Positions 1 to 8,813 are shown, counted from the first letter of the stretch. The stretch: 64,000 bases of DNA from JAOUEA01 sp963810945 (GCA_963810945.1 CAWEPI010000014.1:1-64000), one strand, 5' to 3'. Program-made: numbers and translations. Notes: generated by a model not told the origin, from the sequence alone.

Positions 1-89
1 AAGGGCAAGGGGCGCTAACGGCCGCGAAACCGGGACATGCGAGTGGGGGGCCTGTTAGTAAACGACCGCACGCAGCCTCCTGTATCACC

Positions 90-575
90 GTGCAGGATGC
101 AGGGGTGAGCGATGGCACCGACTCGGAAGTCGAGCAGCTCTATCGCAGCGAGCATCAACGACTCTGGCGATCGGTGCTCCTCTTCTCCGGGGATCACCAG
201 ATCGCCGATGACTCCGTCGCAGAGGCATTCGCCCAACTGCTCAAACGGGGTGACGCGGTTCACGCTCCAAGCCGTTGGGTCTGGAAGGCCGCCTTCCGCA
301 TCGCCGCTGGTGAACTCCAACAGCGATCGTCGAGCACCACGCTGCCCGATGACATCGCCGAGATCGCGCAGCCGGAGGACTTGCGCGTAGCTACGGCCCT
401 ACTGGGGCTTTCCCCGCACCAACGCTCGTCGATCATCCTGCACTACTTCGCCGGATACACCTACAAGGAAGTGGCGAAGATCATCGGCTCGACGGCGGCG
501 GCGGTATCCGTGCACGTGACACGGGGGCGCCGCAAGCTCCGCATGACATTGGAGGACGACGATGCGACCGAATGA
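90..575 (+). CDS. ECF-type RNA polymerase sigma factor
   Basis: Small sigma-70 family protein (about 161 aa) that would direct RNA polymerase to a stress or envelope regulon. The N-terminal part (residues 14-80) looks like region 2, with EQLYRSEHQRLWRSV. The C-terminal part (105-152) is a clear region 4 helix-turn-helix: LSPHQRSSIILHYFAGYTYK, then EVAKIIG and AAVSVHVTRGRRKLR. Start is uncertain: GTG at 90 or an in-frame GTG at 105; both give an intact region 2. Its 3' end overlaps the next gene by 14 bp, so the two are probably translationally coupled. That arrangement is typical of an ECF sigma factor and its membrane-bound regulator. Family assignment is firm; the regulon is unknown. Confidence 0.85.
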   Translation: MQDAGVSDGTDSEVEQLYRSEHQRLWRSVLLFSGDHQIADDSVAEAFAQLLKRGDAVHAPSRWVWKAAFRIAAGELQQRSSSTTLPDDIAEIAQPEDLRVATALLGLSPHQRSSIILHYFAGYTYKEVAKIIGSTAAAVSVHVTRGRRKLRMTLEDDDATE

Positions 576-1866
576 CATCAAGGATCGTCTTTCGTTCGCG
601 AACGGCATCCCCGCGCCGGATCAGTGGGACGAGATCCAGCGTCGTGAGCCTCAGCCGCCGATCGAGGTCGGACCCTCACCAGCCCGACGGGTGGCGATCG
701 CCGTGTTGGCACTCATGATCGCTGCCGTCGCGACGGGCTTCACGATCCGGGCGTTCCAACACACATCTGAGCCCGCCCACCCCAGCCCATCGACGCCCTC
801 ACCCGACCAAGTCGGGACGCCACTCGCCCTGGGTTGGACACGACTCTCAGAGCCCCCGGTCGTGCGTTCCGCCACGGCGGAGGTGTGGGATGGACGTGAG
901 CTCCTCGTTTGGGGCGGGACTTCCAAAGGTAGCGCTGCTCCATCCGCAGATGGCTACGCGCTCGACCCGACGACCGACACCTGGCGGCCCCTGCCACCGG
1001 CTCCGATCGCCCGCTCGGGCGCTTCCGCCGTGTGGACCGGGACCGAGGCGATCTTCTGGGGTGGAGTCGACGCTCGGGGTGGAAGGGTCGACGGTGCGGC
1101 CTATGACCCCGCGACAGATTCCTGGAAGACGATCCCTGCTGCGCCTCTCGCACCCCGCGACGGTGCCGCGATGGTTTGGACGGGCCAGCGAGTCTTCGTT
1201 TGGGGAGGCGGCGAGGCATCCACGGCGAACCAGGGTGCCCTCTACGATCCTGCGACCGAAGCCTGGCGGAAGCTGTCGAGCGCGCCGTTCGGGCTCAACC
1301 TGTTCAGTGCCGTTTGGACGGGGAATGAGGTCATCGTGTTCGGTTCCTACGTCGGAGCGGGGAACCACGCCGCGTCATCCCACCCAGTCGGCCTCACCTA
1401 CGATCCGTCTCTCAACACGTGGGGCGAACTGCCGCAGGCGAAGGGGCTGTCGCCGCAGGCGACATCGGCTGGCTGGCTGAGAGGAAGGCTGATCGCCTAC
1501 GACTACATCCTTGATGCCTCGTCGTTCGATCCGGTCACCGGGCGCTGGAGCGACCTGGCACCGCTTCCCGGCTCGGCGCAGGAATGCTACCCGGACTCGA
1601 CCACCGTGCAACGCGAGTTCGTCGCCTGGTATTGCGGCCGCGTACTCACGTTCGACGGCTCGGGCGACTGGTCCGAGGTCCGGGGTGGGCTGACAGATGC
1701 GACCATCCAGGCTAACGCAGGGACCTATCAGCTCTGGCGCTTCGCGACGCTCACGAGCGGCGCCGATGTGGTCTTCTTCGACGCTGAGGGACTAACCGTG
1801 AAGAACGGCGCGCCTTGCTACGGATGCGCTGGATCCCCGACGAGCCTGTGGGCGTATCGACCCTGA
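562..1866 (+). CDS. Membrane-anchored kelch-repeat protein, probable partner of the ECF sigma factor
   Basis: 434 aa. A short cytoplasmic N-terminus of about 40 residues is followed by one transmembrane helix (residues 43-64, VAIAVLALMIAAVATGF) and a large outside domain. That domain repeats a kelch-like unit, with WDGRELLVWGG, WTGTEAIFWGG, WTGQRVFVWGG and WTGNEVIVFG each followed by YDPAT..W, which predicts a beta-propeller. It starts inside the sigma gene (14 bp overlap). By position it could be an anti-sigma factor or a sensor, but the N-terminus shows no recognisable zinc-binding anti-sigma motif, so that role is inferred from context only. Confidence 0.75.
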   Translation: MRPNDIKDRLSFANGIPAPDQWDEIQRREPQPPIEVGPSPARRVAIAVLALMIAAVATGFTIRAFQHTSEPAHPSPSTPSPDQVGTPLALGWTRLSEPPVVRSATAEVWDGRELLVWGGTSKGSAAPSADGYALDPTTDTWRPLPPAPIARSGASAVWTGTEAIFWGGVDARGGRVDGAAYDPATDSWKTIPAAPLAPRDGAAMVWTGQRVFVWGGGEASTANQGALYDPATEAWRKLSSAPFGLNLFSAVWTGNEVIVFGSYVGAGNHAASSHPVGLTYDPSLNTWGELPQAKGLSPQATSAGWLRGRLIAYDYILDASSFDPVTGRWSDLAPLPGSAQECYPDSTTVQREFVAWYCGRVLTFDGSGDWSEVRGGLTDATIQANAGTYQLWRFATLTSGADVVFFDAEGLTVKNGAPCYGCAGSPTSLWAYRP

Positions 1867-2055
1867 CCGTGTTGCTCGCCGATCCAGCTCATGTTCGGAG
1901 CGGTGGACGTCGGTCAACCGAACGGCCTGACCGCGGGCTCCACGCCGAGACGGCCGCGAAACCGGTACAGGCACAAGGGGACTACCAGGGCCGGCCGGCG
2001 GCGCAGGAACTCAGATCCGTTTGCTGCGTCGAAAGGCAAGGGCGAAGATGCGCCC

Positions 2056-3399
2056 GTGGAGACCCCGCAGGTCAAGTACGCATGGAACGGCGACGTCGCC
2101 CTCGCCTACCAGGTGGTGGGCGACGGTCCGATCGATCTCGTTTGGGTAAGCGGCTTCGAGGCACACCTGGACATGCGCTGGGAGAATCCGGATCTAGCAT
2201 CGTTCCTTAGACGTCTCGCGGCGCGGACCCGTCTGATCATCACCGACCGTCGCGGATTCGGATTGTCCGATCGGTTCGCTCCCCACGACATCCCGCCGCT
2301 GGAAACGCTCGCGGACGATCTGCTCGCCGTCATGGATGCTGCTGGCTCTGAGCGCGCCGCCATCCTCGCCGCTTGGCAGGGTGGCTTCATGGGCACCGTG
2401 TTGGCGGCAACACATCCGGAACGGGTGGCGGCCCTGATCCTGTTGGGAGCCTTCCCAACCTACTCGGCGACCGAGGAGACTCCCTGGCTCCCCACGGAGT
2501 CTGACTGGGCATCGGGAGCAGAGCGGATGCGCGCGGATTGGGGCACCGATCGGTGGTTCTACAGGTCCCCGGCGCGGATGAGCCCCGCAATGAAGCCCTG
2601 GTACGTGCGCGCTGGCCGGGCGACTGTCGCCCCCGGCGCCCTTGCGGCCGAAACGCTCAAGCACCTGAACACGGACGTGCGCCGCGTGCTGCCGACCATC
2701 CAAGTGCCTACGCTGGCCTTGAGCGACGTGGATGGGACCTCCACCGGATCACCGGAGAACGCTCGGTTCTTCGTCAGTCGCATCCCCGGGGCTCGGATGG
2801 TCCTCTTCCAGGGCGGGGACCAACTCGTGTGGGAGAAGGGGGCCGCGGAGGTGGTCGACGCGATCACCGAGTTCCTGGCATCGATCCGGGCGGAGCAAGC
2901 TTCGTTCGACCGGGTGCTCGCGACCGTGTTGTTCACCGACATCGTCGGATCGACGGAGACCGCAGCTCGGCTCGGAGATCGGGCGTGGCGCGAGCTGGTG
3001 GAGCGTCATCACGCCACGGTCCGCACCTTGCTGGCCCGATACCGAGGAGCCGAGGTCGACACCGCCGGGGACGGCTTCTTCGCGACCTTCGACGGTCCGG
3101 CTCGTGCCGTGCGATGCGCGGAGATGATCGCCGACGCGGTGCGCCCCCTTGGCATCGAGGTGCGAGTTGGTGTCCACACCGGGGAGGTCGACACGATCGC
3201 AGGCAAGACCGGCGGCATCGCCGTGGCGGTCGGCGCGAGGGTTGGCGCGAAGGCCCGGGCCTCAGAGGTACTCGTCTCTTCCACGGTCAAGGACCTTACC
3301 GCCGGGTCCGGCCTCACCTTCGAGGACGCCGGCGAGCACGAGCTGAAGGGCGTCCCCGACACCTGGCACCTCTACCGGGTGGTGAGCGAAGGAAGCTGA
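2056..3399 (+). CDS. Alpha/beta hydrolase-like sensor fused to class III adenylate/guanylate cyclase
   Basis: About 447 aa from the GTG at 2056, where homology begins (VKYAWNGDVALAYQVVGDG); an open frame continues upstream to 1891. Residues 1-285 are an alpha/beta hydrolase fold with TDRRGFGLSDR. The usual nucleophile elbow GxSxGG is AAWQGG here, so the catalytic serine appears lost and the domain may act as a ligand sensor. Residues about 295-447 are a class III cyclase domain with metal-binding LFTDIVGST and DTAGDGFFATF. The region that normally reads VN..AAR is AVAVGARVGAKA, so the transition-state Asn is absent. The C-terminus GEHELKGVPDTWHLYRV is typical of the family. A damaged relative lies at 11962-12557. 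Confidence 0.8.
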   Translation: METPQVKYAWNGDVALAYQVVGDGPIDLVWVSGFEAHLDMRWENPDLASFLRRLAARTRLIITDRRGFGLSDRFAPHDIPPLETLADDLLAVMDAAGSERAAILAAWQGGFMGTVLAATHPERVAALILLGAFPTYSATEETPWLPTESDWASGAERMRADWGTDRWFYRSPARMSPAMKPWYVRAGRATVAPGALAAETLKHLNTDVRRVLPTIQVPTLALSDVDGTSTGSPENARFFVSRIPGARMVLFQGGDQLVWEKGAAEVVDAITEFLASIRAEQASFDRVLATVLFTDIVGSTETAARLGDRAWRELVERHHATVRTLLARYRGAEVDTAGDGFFATFDGPARAVRCAEMIADAVRPLGIEVRVGVHTGEVDTIAGKTGGIAVAVGARVGAKARASEVLVSSTVKDLTAGSGLTFEDAGEHELKGVPDTWHLYRVVSEGS

Positions 3400-3564
3400 G
3401 CCAGACCTCATCAGGCACGGGCCCTGGCCGCGGAGCGCGAACGCTTGCTCGACCACCCCGAACCATCCAAGGATCGGCGGCGCCTGCGGCGGCGGCCTGC
3501 AGGTCCTCGTGGCCTCGGCGAGGGCATCGTTCGTCGCGACGAGAGCGTGCTCGGCGTAGGAGCG

Positions 3565-4560
3565 ATGAGCGTCGGGAAGACATCGGATAGAGTCCCGATA
3601 CCCGGAACGGAGGTTCCTCGGATCGAGTTCGGTGCGCATCTCCCGTTGATGACCTGGGGCGATGAGGAGCCCGCCTCGATCACCGACCTGACCGATTACG
3701 CACGCCTCGCGGACCGGATTGGCCTGACGTGGCTGACCTCGAACGATCACCTCGTGTACGCACGGCCGTGGCTCGACGGCCCCGTGGCGCTCTCCTCGGT
3801 ACTCCCGGCGATCGGCGCCATGACGGTCGCGACGACGATCGCACTCCCCGTCGTGCGCGGTCCGGGTCTGCTCGCGAAGGCGCTGGCTGCGATCGACCGG
3901 CTCTCGGGCGGCCGACTCGTCGTCGGCGTCGGTCCGGGCTCTTCCGAGCGAGACTATCGGGCGGTCGGGATCGCGTGGGAGGAGCGGTGGCCCAGGTTCG
4001 AGGAGGCCGTACACGCGCTTCGGGCGCTCCTGCGACCGGCGAGCGAACCATTCGAGGGTGCGTTCTACTCGACGGAAGGGATGGAGCTGCTCCCCGCCCC
4101 AACCCAGCCGGGCGGACCACCGATCTGGTTGGGGAGCTGGGGGTCGGATGTCGGCTTGCGGCGCGTGGCACGCCTCGCCGACGGTTGGCTGGCCTCCGGC
4201 TACAACACGACGCCGGAAGCCTTCGGCGAGACCCTCCGACGCCTGAGCGGGCATCTGCGACGAGAGGGGATCGACCCGCAGAGGTTCCCCAACGCGGTCG
4301 CGACGATGTTCCTGCACCTTACCGAGGATGCGGCGGCCGCAGACGCTGTCGTGACCGAGGTGCTCGCGCCTACGCTCGGTCGCCCACCCGAGCAGCTCCG
4401 AGAGCGGTTGCTCGTGGGCTCTGCAAGCGAGTGCGTGGACAAGCTCGCCCGGTACGAGGCCGCTGGTGCTGAACGTGTCCTCATCTGGCCGGTGGGCGAT
4501 GAGCTCCATCAGCTCGAGCGGTTCCACGACGCCGTCATGTCCCAGCTCGGCACCGGATGA
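3565..4560 (+). CDS. LLM-class flavin-dependent oxidoreductase
   Basis: Luciferase-like monooxygenase family protein of 331 aa, predicted to use reduced F420 or FMN in a TIM-barrel fold. Start ATG 3565 is chosen for the AGGAG box just upstream (TAGGAGCG-ATG). Family marks are FGAHLPLMTWG near the start, DYARLADRIGLTWLTSNDH, LLAKALAAIDRLSGGRLVVG, the GPGSSERDYRAVG segment, and PPIWLGSWG followed by RRVARLADGWLASGYNT. The substrate cannot be read from the sequence. It stands alone between the cyclase gene and an unknown gene in the same direction. Confidence 0.85.
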   Translation: MSVGKTSDRVPIPGTEVPRIEFGAHLPLMTWGDEEPASITDLTDYARLADRIGLTWLTSNDHLVYARPWLDGPVALSSVLPAIGAMTVATTIALPVVRGPGLLAKALAAIDRLSGGRLVVGVGPGSSERDYRAVGIAWEERWPRFEEAVHALRALLRPASEPFEGAFYSTEGMELLPAPTQPGGPPIWLGSWGSDVGLRRVARLADGWLASGYNTTPEAFGETLRRLSGHLRREGIDPQRFPNAVATMFLHLTEDAAAADAVVTEVLAPTLGRPPEQLRERLLVGSASECVDKLARYEAAGAERVLIWPVGDELHQLERFHDAVMSQLGTG

Positions 4561-4604
4561 GGTCGCTGGACTTCTGAACACCGACCGTGCACGGGGGGCC
4601 CTCC

Positions 4605-5108
4605 ATGGACATCGAACGAGGCTCACTCACGGAGGGCTACCTTGACCCCATGGCGTGGCTGCGGGACCTCTTGGAGACGTGTGACTTCTTCGTGCGTAAG
4701 CGCCTGGATGCCGACGAGGAGGTTCTGGCGACCGGGCGGTGTGAGGACATCACGACCACCGCCAACATCGCGAGCGCGGGCGCGGGGTGGACCTACGTGA
4801 TGGTCACGACGAAGCGGGTTCGATGGATCCCCGGCGCATCGAACCTGCGGATGGAGGCGCAACTCGATCTCGACGCTATCAGCGCGGTCTCAGAGGAGTT
4901 CGACCGACATCGGTACGCGATCTCGTTCGAGCATCCTCAGATCGAGCGGCTTCACTGGACACCGAGGAAGGATGTCCCCGGGGCGGTGAGCGAACCCGAC
5001 TGGATGGTGTTCACGCGAACGAGGTTCGCGTTCAGTCATCCTGATACTCGCGCGGCAGTGACCCTCAGGCAGGAACTCCTCAGGCGCGGTCACACACTCC
5101 GGGCGTGA
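4605..5108 (+). CDS. Hypothetical protein, possible PH-like fold
   Basis: 167 aa from ATG 4605 (an in-frame GTG at 4587 is also possible). No catalytic motif is recognised. It has no signal peptide or transmembrane helix, so it is probably cytoplasmic. The middle alternates short hydrophobic strands (WTYVMVTTKRVRWIPG, then LRMEAQLDLDAISAV), resembling bacterial pleckstrin-like domains in which VTTKRV..I is common. The C-terminal part (FTRTRFAFSHPDTRAAVTLR) ends in a helix. Codon use matches its neighbours. Function unknown. Confidence 0.65.
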   Translation: MDIERGSLTEGYLDPMAWLRDLLETCDFFVRKRLDADEEVLATGRCEDITTTANIASAGAGWTYVMVTTKRVRWIPGASNLRMEAQLDLDAISAVSEEFDRHRYAISFEHPQIERLHWTPRKDVPGAVSEPDWMVFTRTRFAFSHPDTRAAVTLRQELLRRGHTLRA

Positions 5109-5135
5109 CGATCACGGCCTGGAGGGAGGCCGCGC

Positions 5136-5141
5136 TATGGT
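5136..5141 (+). promoter_or_regulatory. -10-like box of the truncated MKWWAIA copy
   Basis: TATGGT sits 7 nt before ATG 5149. The surrounding sequence (CGCGC-TA..G.T..CGTGAC-RTGAAGTGG) is shared with the box at 8930, so the duplication included the promoter. Confidence 0.4.
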
Positions 5142-5148
5142 GCGTGAC

Positions 5149-5286
5149 ATGAAGTGGTGGGCGATCGCGGCAGCTGTCGTCGTCGCCGCGGCGACGAGAG
5201 CAAGGGTCTTCATCGTGTTCGAATCCCAGCCGTGTGTACGCGATCGTCAGCCCGCCCGCACCTGGGACTCTCAGGGACCACCGTGA
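5149..5286 (+). pseudogene. Truncated copy of the small MKWWAIA membrane protein gene
   Basis: A 45-codon frame beginning MKWWAIAAAVVVAAA. Its first 15 codons and its promoter closely match the intact 68-aa gene at 8942, but after codon 16 the reading frame becomes unrelated and lacks the second membrane helix. A TANNNT box (TATGGT, 5136-5141) lies 7 nt before the ATG, as in the intact copy. Best read as a duplicated gene that lost its 3' part. A functional short single-helix peptide is possible but less likely. Confidence 0.5.
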
Positions 5287-5354
5287 GGCGCCTCGCGCCA
5301 CGCCGACCGCAACCCTCTCCGCCTTGGTTCCTCCCGCTGGCTGGGGGGCCGGAG

Positions 5355-5747
5355 CTACTCGACCACGTCGCGCCCGTGTGCCGTGAGCGCCCAGATCACG
5401 AAGATACAGACCGCTACGATCACGACCGAGAAGATCGGGTAGATCGGGATGAACGCGAAGTTCGCGACTCCGACGATCACAGCCATGATCACGCCGACCG
5501 TCCGGGCCCATACAGCGCCGGCGAAGACCCCGAACCCGGCGAGCAGGATGACCAACCCCAACAGCAGGTGGATCCACCCCCAGGTTGAGGTGTTGAAGTG
5601 GAACACGTAGTTGGGGGTCACCGCGTAGAAGTCCTTCTTGAAGACGGCGGCGAGCCCCTCGATCATGTCGAAGATCCCGACCATGATCATCATGACGCCT
5701 GCGAAGAACGTGAATCCTATCGCCCACCCACTCCTGTTATCGGACAT
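5355..5747 (-). CDS. DUF7144-type four-helix membrane protein
   Basis: 130 aa from the ATG at 5747 (MSDNRSGWAIGFTFFAGVMM). Four hydrophobic segments are visible: residues 8-28, 52-70, 74-96 and 100-120. The loop STWGWIHLLLGLVILLAG and the end WALTAHGRD are typical of the actinobacterial DUF7144 family. A paralogue of very similar sequence and length lies at 41745-42146. Role unknown; the protein is predicted to sit in the cytoplasmic membrane. It is oriented against both neighbours and appears monocistronic. Confidence 0.75.
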   Translation of the reverse strand: MSDNRSGWAIGFTFFAGVMMIMVGIFDMIEGLAAVFKKDFYAVTPNYVFHFNTSTWGWIHLLLGLVILLAGFGVFAGAVWARTVGVIMAVIVGVANFAFIPIYPIFSVVIVAVCIFVIWALTAHGRDVVE

Positions 5748-5992
5748 CCAGACCCCCGCCTCGTCGGTTGTTCCGTCCGGCGACCGATCGATCGCACTGG
5801 TCTCCGATACCGCGCCCCTGATTATCAGCCACGATGGGTCTGATGCACGCATCTGGCGAGCATGTGTCCCTCACATGGCTGGATCGATGGGGGTCGAGGT
5901 TCGGACGAGGCGGCCATCCGGCTGACGCCCGCCCGATGATCCGGGAGCTAGAGTTTCGGGTTGCACGGCTGTGGGTGGCTATCGGGCGAAGG

Positions 5993-6844
5993 ATGGAGGA
6001 AGAGTTGGGGTGCGGGCCGATAGATAGGAACCGGTTGATCCTCGCCGTGGCTGCTTTGCTCACCCTGACAGGATGCGCGGGAGGGGGCGGGGCGATCGGA
6101 AGCCTCACCGCGTCGGCACTGCCGAGCCGGCCCGCATTGCCGAGCCGGTCTAACGCTCCGACCCAGGCTCCGACCCAGGCTCCGACCCAGGCTCCGACCC
6201 AGGCTCCGACCCAGGCTCCGACCCAGGCTCCGACCCAGGCTCCGACCCAGGCTCCGACCCAGGCTCCGACCCAGGCTCCGACCCAGGCTCCGACCCAGGC
6301 TCCGACCCAGGCTCCGACGACATCGTCCTCGGCCGCCGTCGTCACGTCGTCCCCAGCGTCGACAGCGTCGACCGAGGACGCATCTTCTTCGTCTTGGGTG
6401 TGGGTCGCTCTCGCTGCCCTCCTGCTGATCGTCGTCGTAGTGGTGGTGATCGCGCGACGCCGCGCCGCCCGGAAAGGCCACGACCCAGCGCTCACGCAGG
6501 TAGTGCAGTCCGGAACCCAGGCTCATGCGCGTCTGGCGGCCGACCTTGCGGCGGTCAGCGTCGACCACACGATCCCCGCTGGCCTTGGGGAGTCCGAGCG
6601 CCTGCTCGACGTCTTCACGGGTCAACTGGCGAGCCTCACCATCTCTCCTGACCAGCCTGCGCTCTTGGCGGCTCGCGCCGACCTGGCTGGGGCTACTGCG
6701 TCATTGCGGGAGAGCTTGCGGCCCCTGTTGGGGGCAACCTCCTTGAGCCTCGGCACGATGGCGAGCGACGCCACCACACGCCTGACGGTGTTCGAGGCGG
6801 CTCTCGGTCGCTTCCGGGATGCGGCGGAGGCGCCGCACACCTAG
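5993..6844 (+). CDS. Lipoprotein-like membrane protein with APTQ repeat linker
   Basis: About 283 aa from ATG 5993; an upstream in-frame ATG at 5834 would add 53 residues that do not look like a signal peptide. Near the start RNRLILAVAALLTLTGC is a lipoprotein signal with a cysteine after LTG. A Ser/Pro stretch and thirteen perfect APTQ repeats follow, then a Ser/Thr-rich segment and a second membrane helix (WVWVALAALLLIVVVVVVI) ending in RRRAARK. The last 120 residues are therefore predicted to be cytoplasmic and helical. The layout is lipid anchor, stiff extracellular spacer, transmembrane helix, inner domain. The inner domain is not recognised. The gene is 51 bp before a DUF1269 gene in the same direction. 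Confidence 0.65.
   Translation: MEEELGCGPIDRNRLILAVAALLTLTGCAGGGGAIGSLTASALPSRPALPSRSNAPTQAPTQAPTQAPTQAPTQAPTQAPTQAPTQAPTQAPTQAPTQAPTQAPTQAPTTSSSAAVVTSSPASTASTEDASSSSWVWVALAALLLIVVVVVVIARRRAARKGHDPALTQVVQSGTQAHARLAADLAAVSVDHTIPAGLGESERLLDVFTGQLASLTISPDQPALLAARADLAGATASLRESLRPLLGATSLSLGTMASDATTRLTVFEAALGRFRDAAEAPHT
6155..6310 (+). repeat. 13 perfect tandem copies of a 12-bp unit
   Basis: GCTCCGACCCAG is repeated thirteen times without a single mismatch (156 bp), encoding APTQ x13. A partial fourteenth unit (APTT) follows. Complete identity at the DNA level, including synonymous positions, points to recent expansion by slippage and suggests that copy number varies between strains. Confidence 0.97.
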
Positions 6845-6895
6845 TGGGTGAGTCTTGTAGCCTTCCCGGGTCGAAGCATCGGCGAAGGAGGAGAC

Positions 6896-7378
6896 ATGGC
6901 AGATCTCATCGCGATCGGATACGACGACACGACCACCGCGATCCAGGCGATGGACGAGGCGGAGCGTCTCGCCGGCGATCTCGTGATCCAGGCGGACGCG
7001 ATCGCGGCCATCATCCGCAACGAGGACGGCAAGCTCAAGACCATCACGAACACCCACGCCGTTGGGGCCGGCACCGCAGGTGGCATGTTCTGGGGACTGC
7101 TCTTCGGGATCTTGTTCTTCATCCCGTTCCTAGGCATGGCCGTCGGCGCCGGGATGGGCGCATTGATGGGCAAGATGGGTAAGGCGGGGATGGACAAGCA
7201 GTTCCAGGAACAGGTCCGCGACATGCTGAAGCCCGGCACATCCGCCCTGTTCATCGTCTTCGAGAAGGTCACAGCGGACAAGGCTCTTGATGCCCTGTCG
7301 AAGTTCGGCGGTACGGTCTTGAAGACCTCACTGTCGGACGAGGCAACCGCGGAGATCAACAAGGAGCTGCACGGCTAG
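6896..7378 (+). CDS. DUF1269 domain-containing protein
   Basis: 160 aa from ATG 6896, with a strong GGAGGAG ribosome site 4-9 nt upstream. The N-terminal MADLIAIGYDDTTTAIQAMD and the central glycine-rich hydrophobic segment (TAGGMFWGLLFGILFFIPFL, then GMAVGAGMGALMG) are characteristic of DUF1269 proteins. The C-terminal half (LKPGTSALFIVFEKV) also fits. The glycine-zipper-like centre may associate with membranes. Related proteins are often stress-linked, but no biochemical function is established here. Confidence 0.85.
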   Translation: MADLIAIGYDDTTTAIQAMDEAERLAGDLVIQADAIAAIIRNEDGKLKTITNTHAVGAGTAGGMFWGLLFGILFFIPFLGMAVGAGMGALMGKMGKAGMDKQFQEQVRDMLKPGTSALFIVFEKVTADKALDALSKFGGTVLKTSLSDEATAEINKELHG

Positions 7379-7434
7379 CTCGGTCCGGGGCTTGTCTCGA
7401 GTTGTTGAACCCCGCGGGATCCAGCTCGGTGACG

Positions 7435-7758
7435 TCAGTCGCGATCCTTAGTGGCAGGTTCTCGGGTGTCCGTCGCGGACGCGAGCGGTCTATTCCTGAT
7501 GTACACCATCATCGTCGATGGGATCATCCCGGCTCGCTCCGCCGCCGCGGCCAGATCCGAAGAGAAGGAGCTCTGGGCGGACTGAAAGGCCTCCATGTCA
7601 GGGACGTCCCATGTGCTGGCAACATGGGTGCTGCCATCCATGGCGACGTAGCTGGCCCCGTCCGACGCGACCGCCGACATCGCGGGGACCATCTCTTCCT
7701 TGAACTTCAACCACTCCTCGACATCGTTGACCGCCGCGGTGACGATGATCTGGGGCAT
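7435..7758 (-). CDS. Small conserved protein, dimeric alpha+beta barrel-like
   Basis: 107 aa from ATG 7758, preceded by AAGGAG. The sequence MPQIIVTAAVNDVEEWLKFK, then SHVAMDGSTHVASTWDVPDM and AFQSAQSS, resembles small stand-alone proteins annotated as hypothetical or antibiotic-monooxygenase-like. No catalytic residue can be named and there is no signal peptide. The 262 bp between it and the next gene (7759-8020) show nothing recognisable. Confidence 0.6.
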   Translation of the reverse strand: MPQIIVTAAVNDVEEWLKFKEEMVPAMSAVASDGASYVAMDGSTHVASTWDVPDMEAFQSAQSSFSSDLAAAAERAGMIPSTMMVYIRNRPLASATDTREPATKDRD

Positions 7759-8020
7759 GACGAGTCTCCTTCGGGTCCCGACCGGCTCAGGCGTCAAACA
7801 ATACGACACCATCGAGATCGCGTTGGCGCGCTCGATGAAGGGCGGGGCTGCCTGAAGATGCGGAACTTCAGCTCGCCCGGCAGGTGCCTTCCACGACCCA
7901 AGGCGGAAGGAGCTCATAGCCGTCGCCGAGGAACGACCTCGCTCGCGGCGAAGTTGGAGCTCAGTCCCGTCGCCGCCGCGATCCCGCAAGAGACATCAAG
8001 CTTCTGCCCGCGTGCCGGGA

Positions 8021-8813
8021 CTACGTGTTGATGGAGTCGCCTCGCATGTCGAAACGGTGGTCGAGCGAGCTCGGCAGGGCTTCGAGCAGTGGCGAGCCGA
8101 GTATCGCCTCGATGCAGGCCATCGAACCGCCCACGTACGTCGAGTACCCGTCGATCTCGGTCGCCACGATCCACGTCCGGTCGTCCGGCCACGAGTAGTT
8201 CGGCGACTGGTAGCGCCAGTCGAACCAAGCTGGCAGGCCATCGAGTGGGCCTCGGAACATCAGGTAGTGACGGGATGCCCACGTCCCGTGCGCGAACTCA
8301 CCCCGCGGATCCTCCGAACGGTCGAGGCCGACGACACCGCGGGGCACGCGGTCGATCCAGGCACCGAAGTCGCCGTAGCCGTCCCACAGCATGAACCACG
8401 CGTCGACGACGCTCGACGCCCTGTAACACCGAGGCGAGGGCGAGCGCAGCGTCCTCGTCCAGCCACTCGTGTGGTCCGGACCAGTACTCCCCGGTCGCGG
8501 TCTCACCCCAGTGGTCACCGTGGAACTCATCCATCAGGGCCTCGATCTGCATCTCGGGATGCGCGGTGCATCCACGAGCACGGGCGATCTCCGACCACCG
8601 GAGCGGACTTTGTTGGGCCATCGACTCCAGGGATGAGCGCCACGCGGGATGGAATATCCGCGCGTAGGCCTCGAACCCGCTCGGAATGATCTGGCCGACG
8701 CGCGTTCCGTCTTCAACCCGTCCCCATGGTTGGAGCGCGTCGTTGATCCACATCGTCGGCTCGACGTCGGTCCAGACCTCGAAGGGCGGCGGAGGAGCGA
8801 GGGTGGTCCCCAT
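8021..8813 (-). pseudogene. Unknown Trp-rich protein, broken by one frameshift
   Basis: Two frames read as one protein of about 264 aa. The N-terminal half starts at ATG 8813 (MGTTLAPPPPFEVWTD) and runs to ALALASVLQ. The C-terminal half continues in another frame as SSVVDAWFMLWDGYGDFG to the stop at 8021. The shift lies near 8415-8430. Both halves have sensible composition, so a single indel is the simplest explanation. No family is recognised; many Trp and acidic residues and no signal peptide suggest a soluble protein. It may be a recent pseudogene or an assembly error. Confidence 0.6.

Noticed and set aside
3400..3564. Upstream extension of the LLM oxidoreductase frame (start at 3445)
   Set aside because: The extra 40 residues are Arg-rich with no homology, and the ATG at 3565 has a better ribosome site.
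5200..5250. A TTCGAATCCC stretch like a tRNA T-arm, possibly an attachment site
   Set aside because: The flanking bases do not form a T-stem, no acceptor or anticodon arm can be drawn, and no integrase or repeat is nearby.
6155..6310. The 12-bp repeat array considered as a CRISPR or non-coding satellite
   Set aside because: There are no spacers and the repeat is in frame inside a coding sequence as APTQ units.
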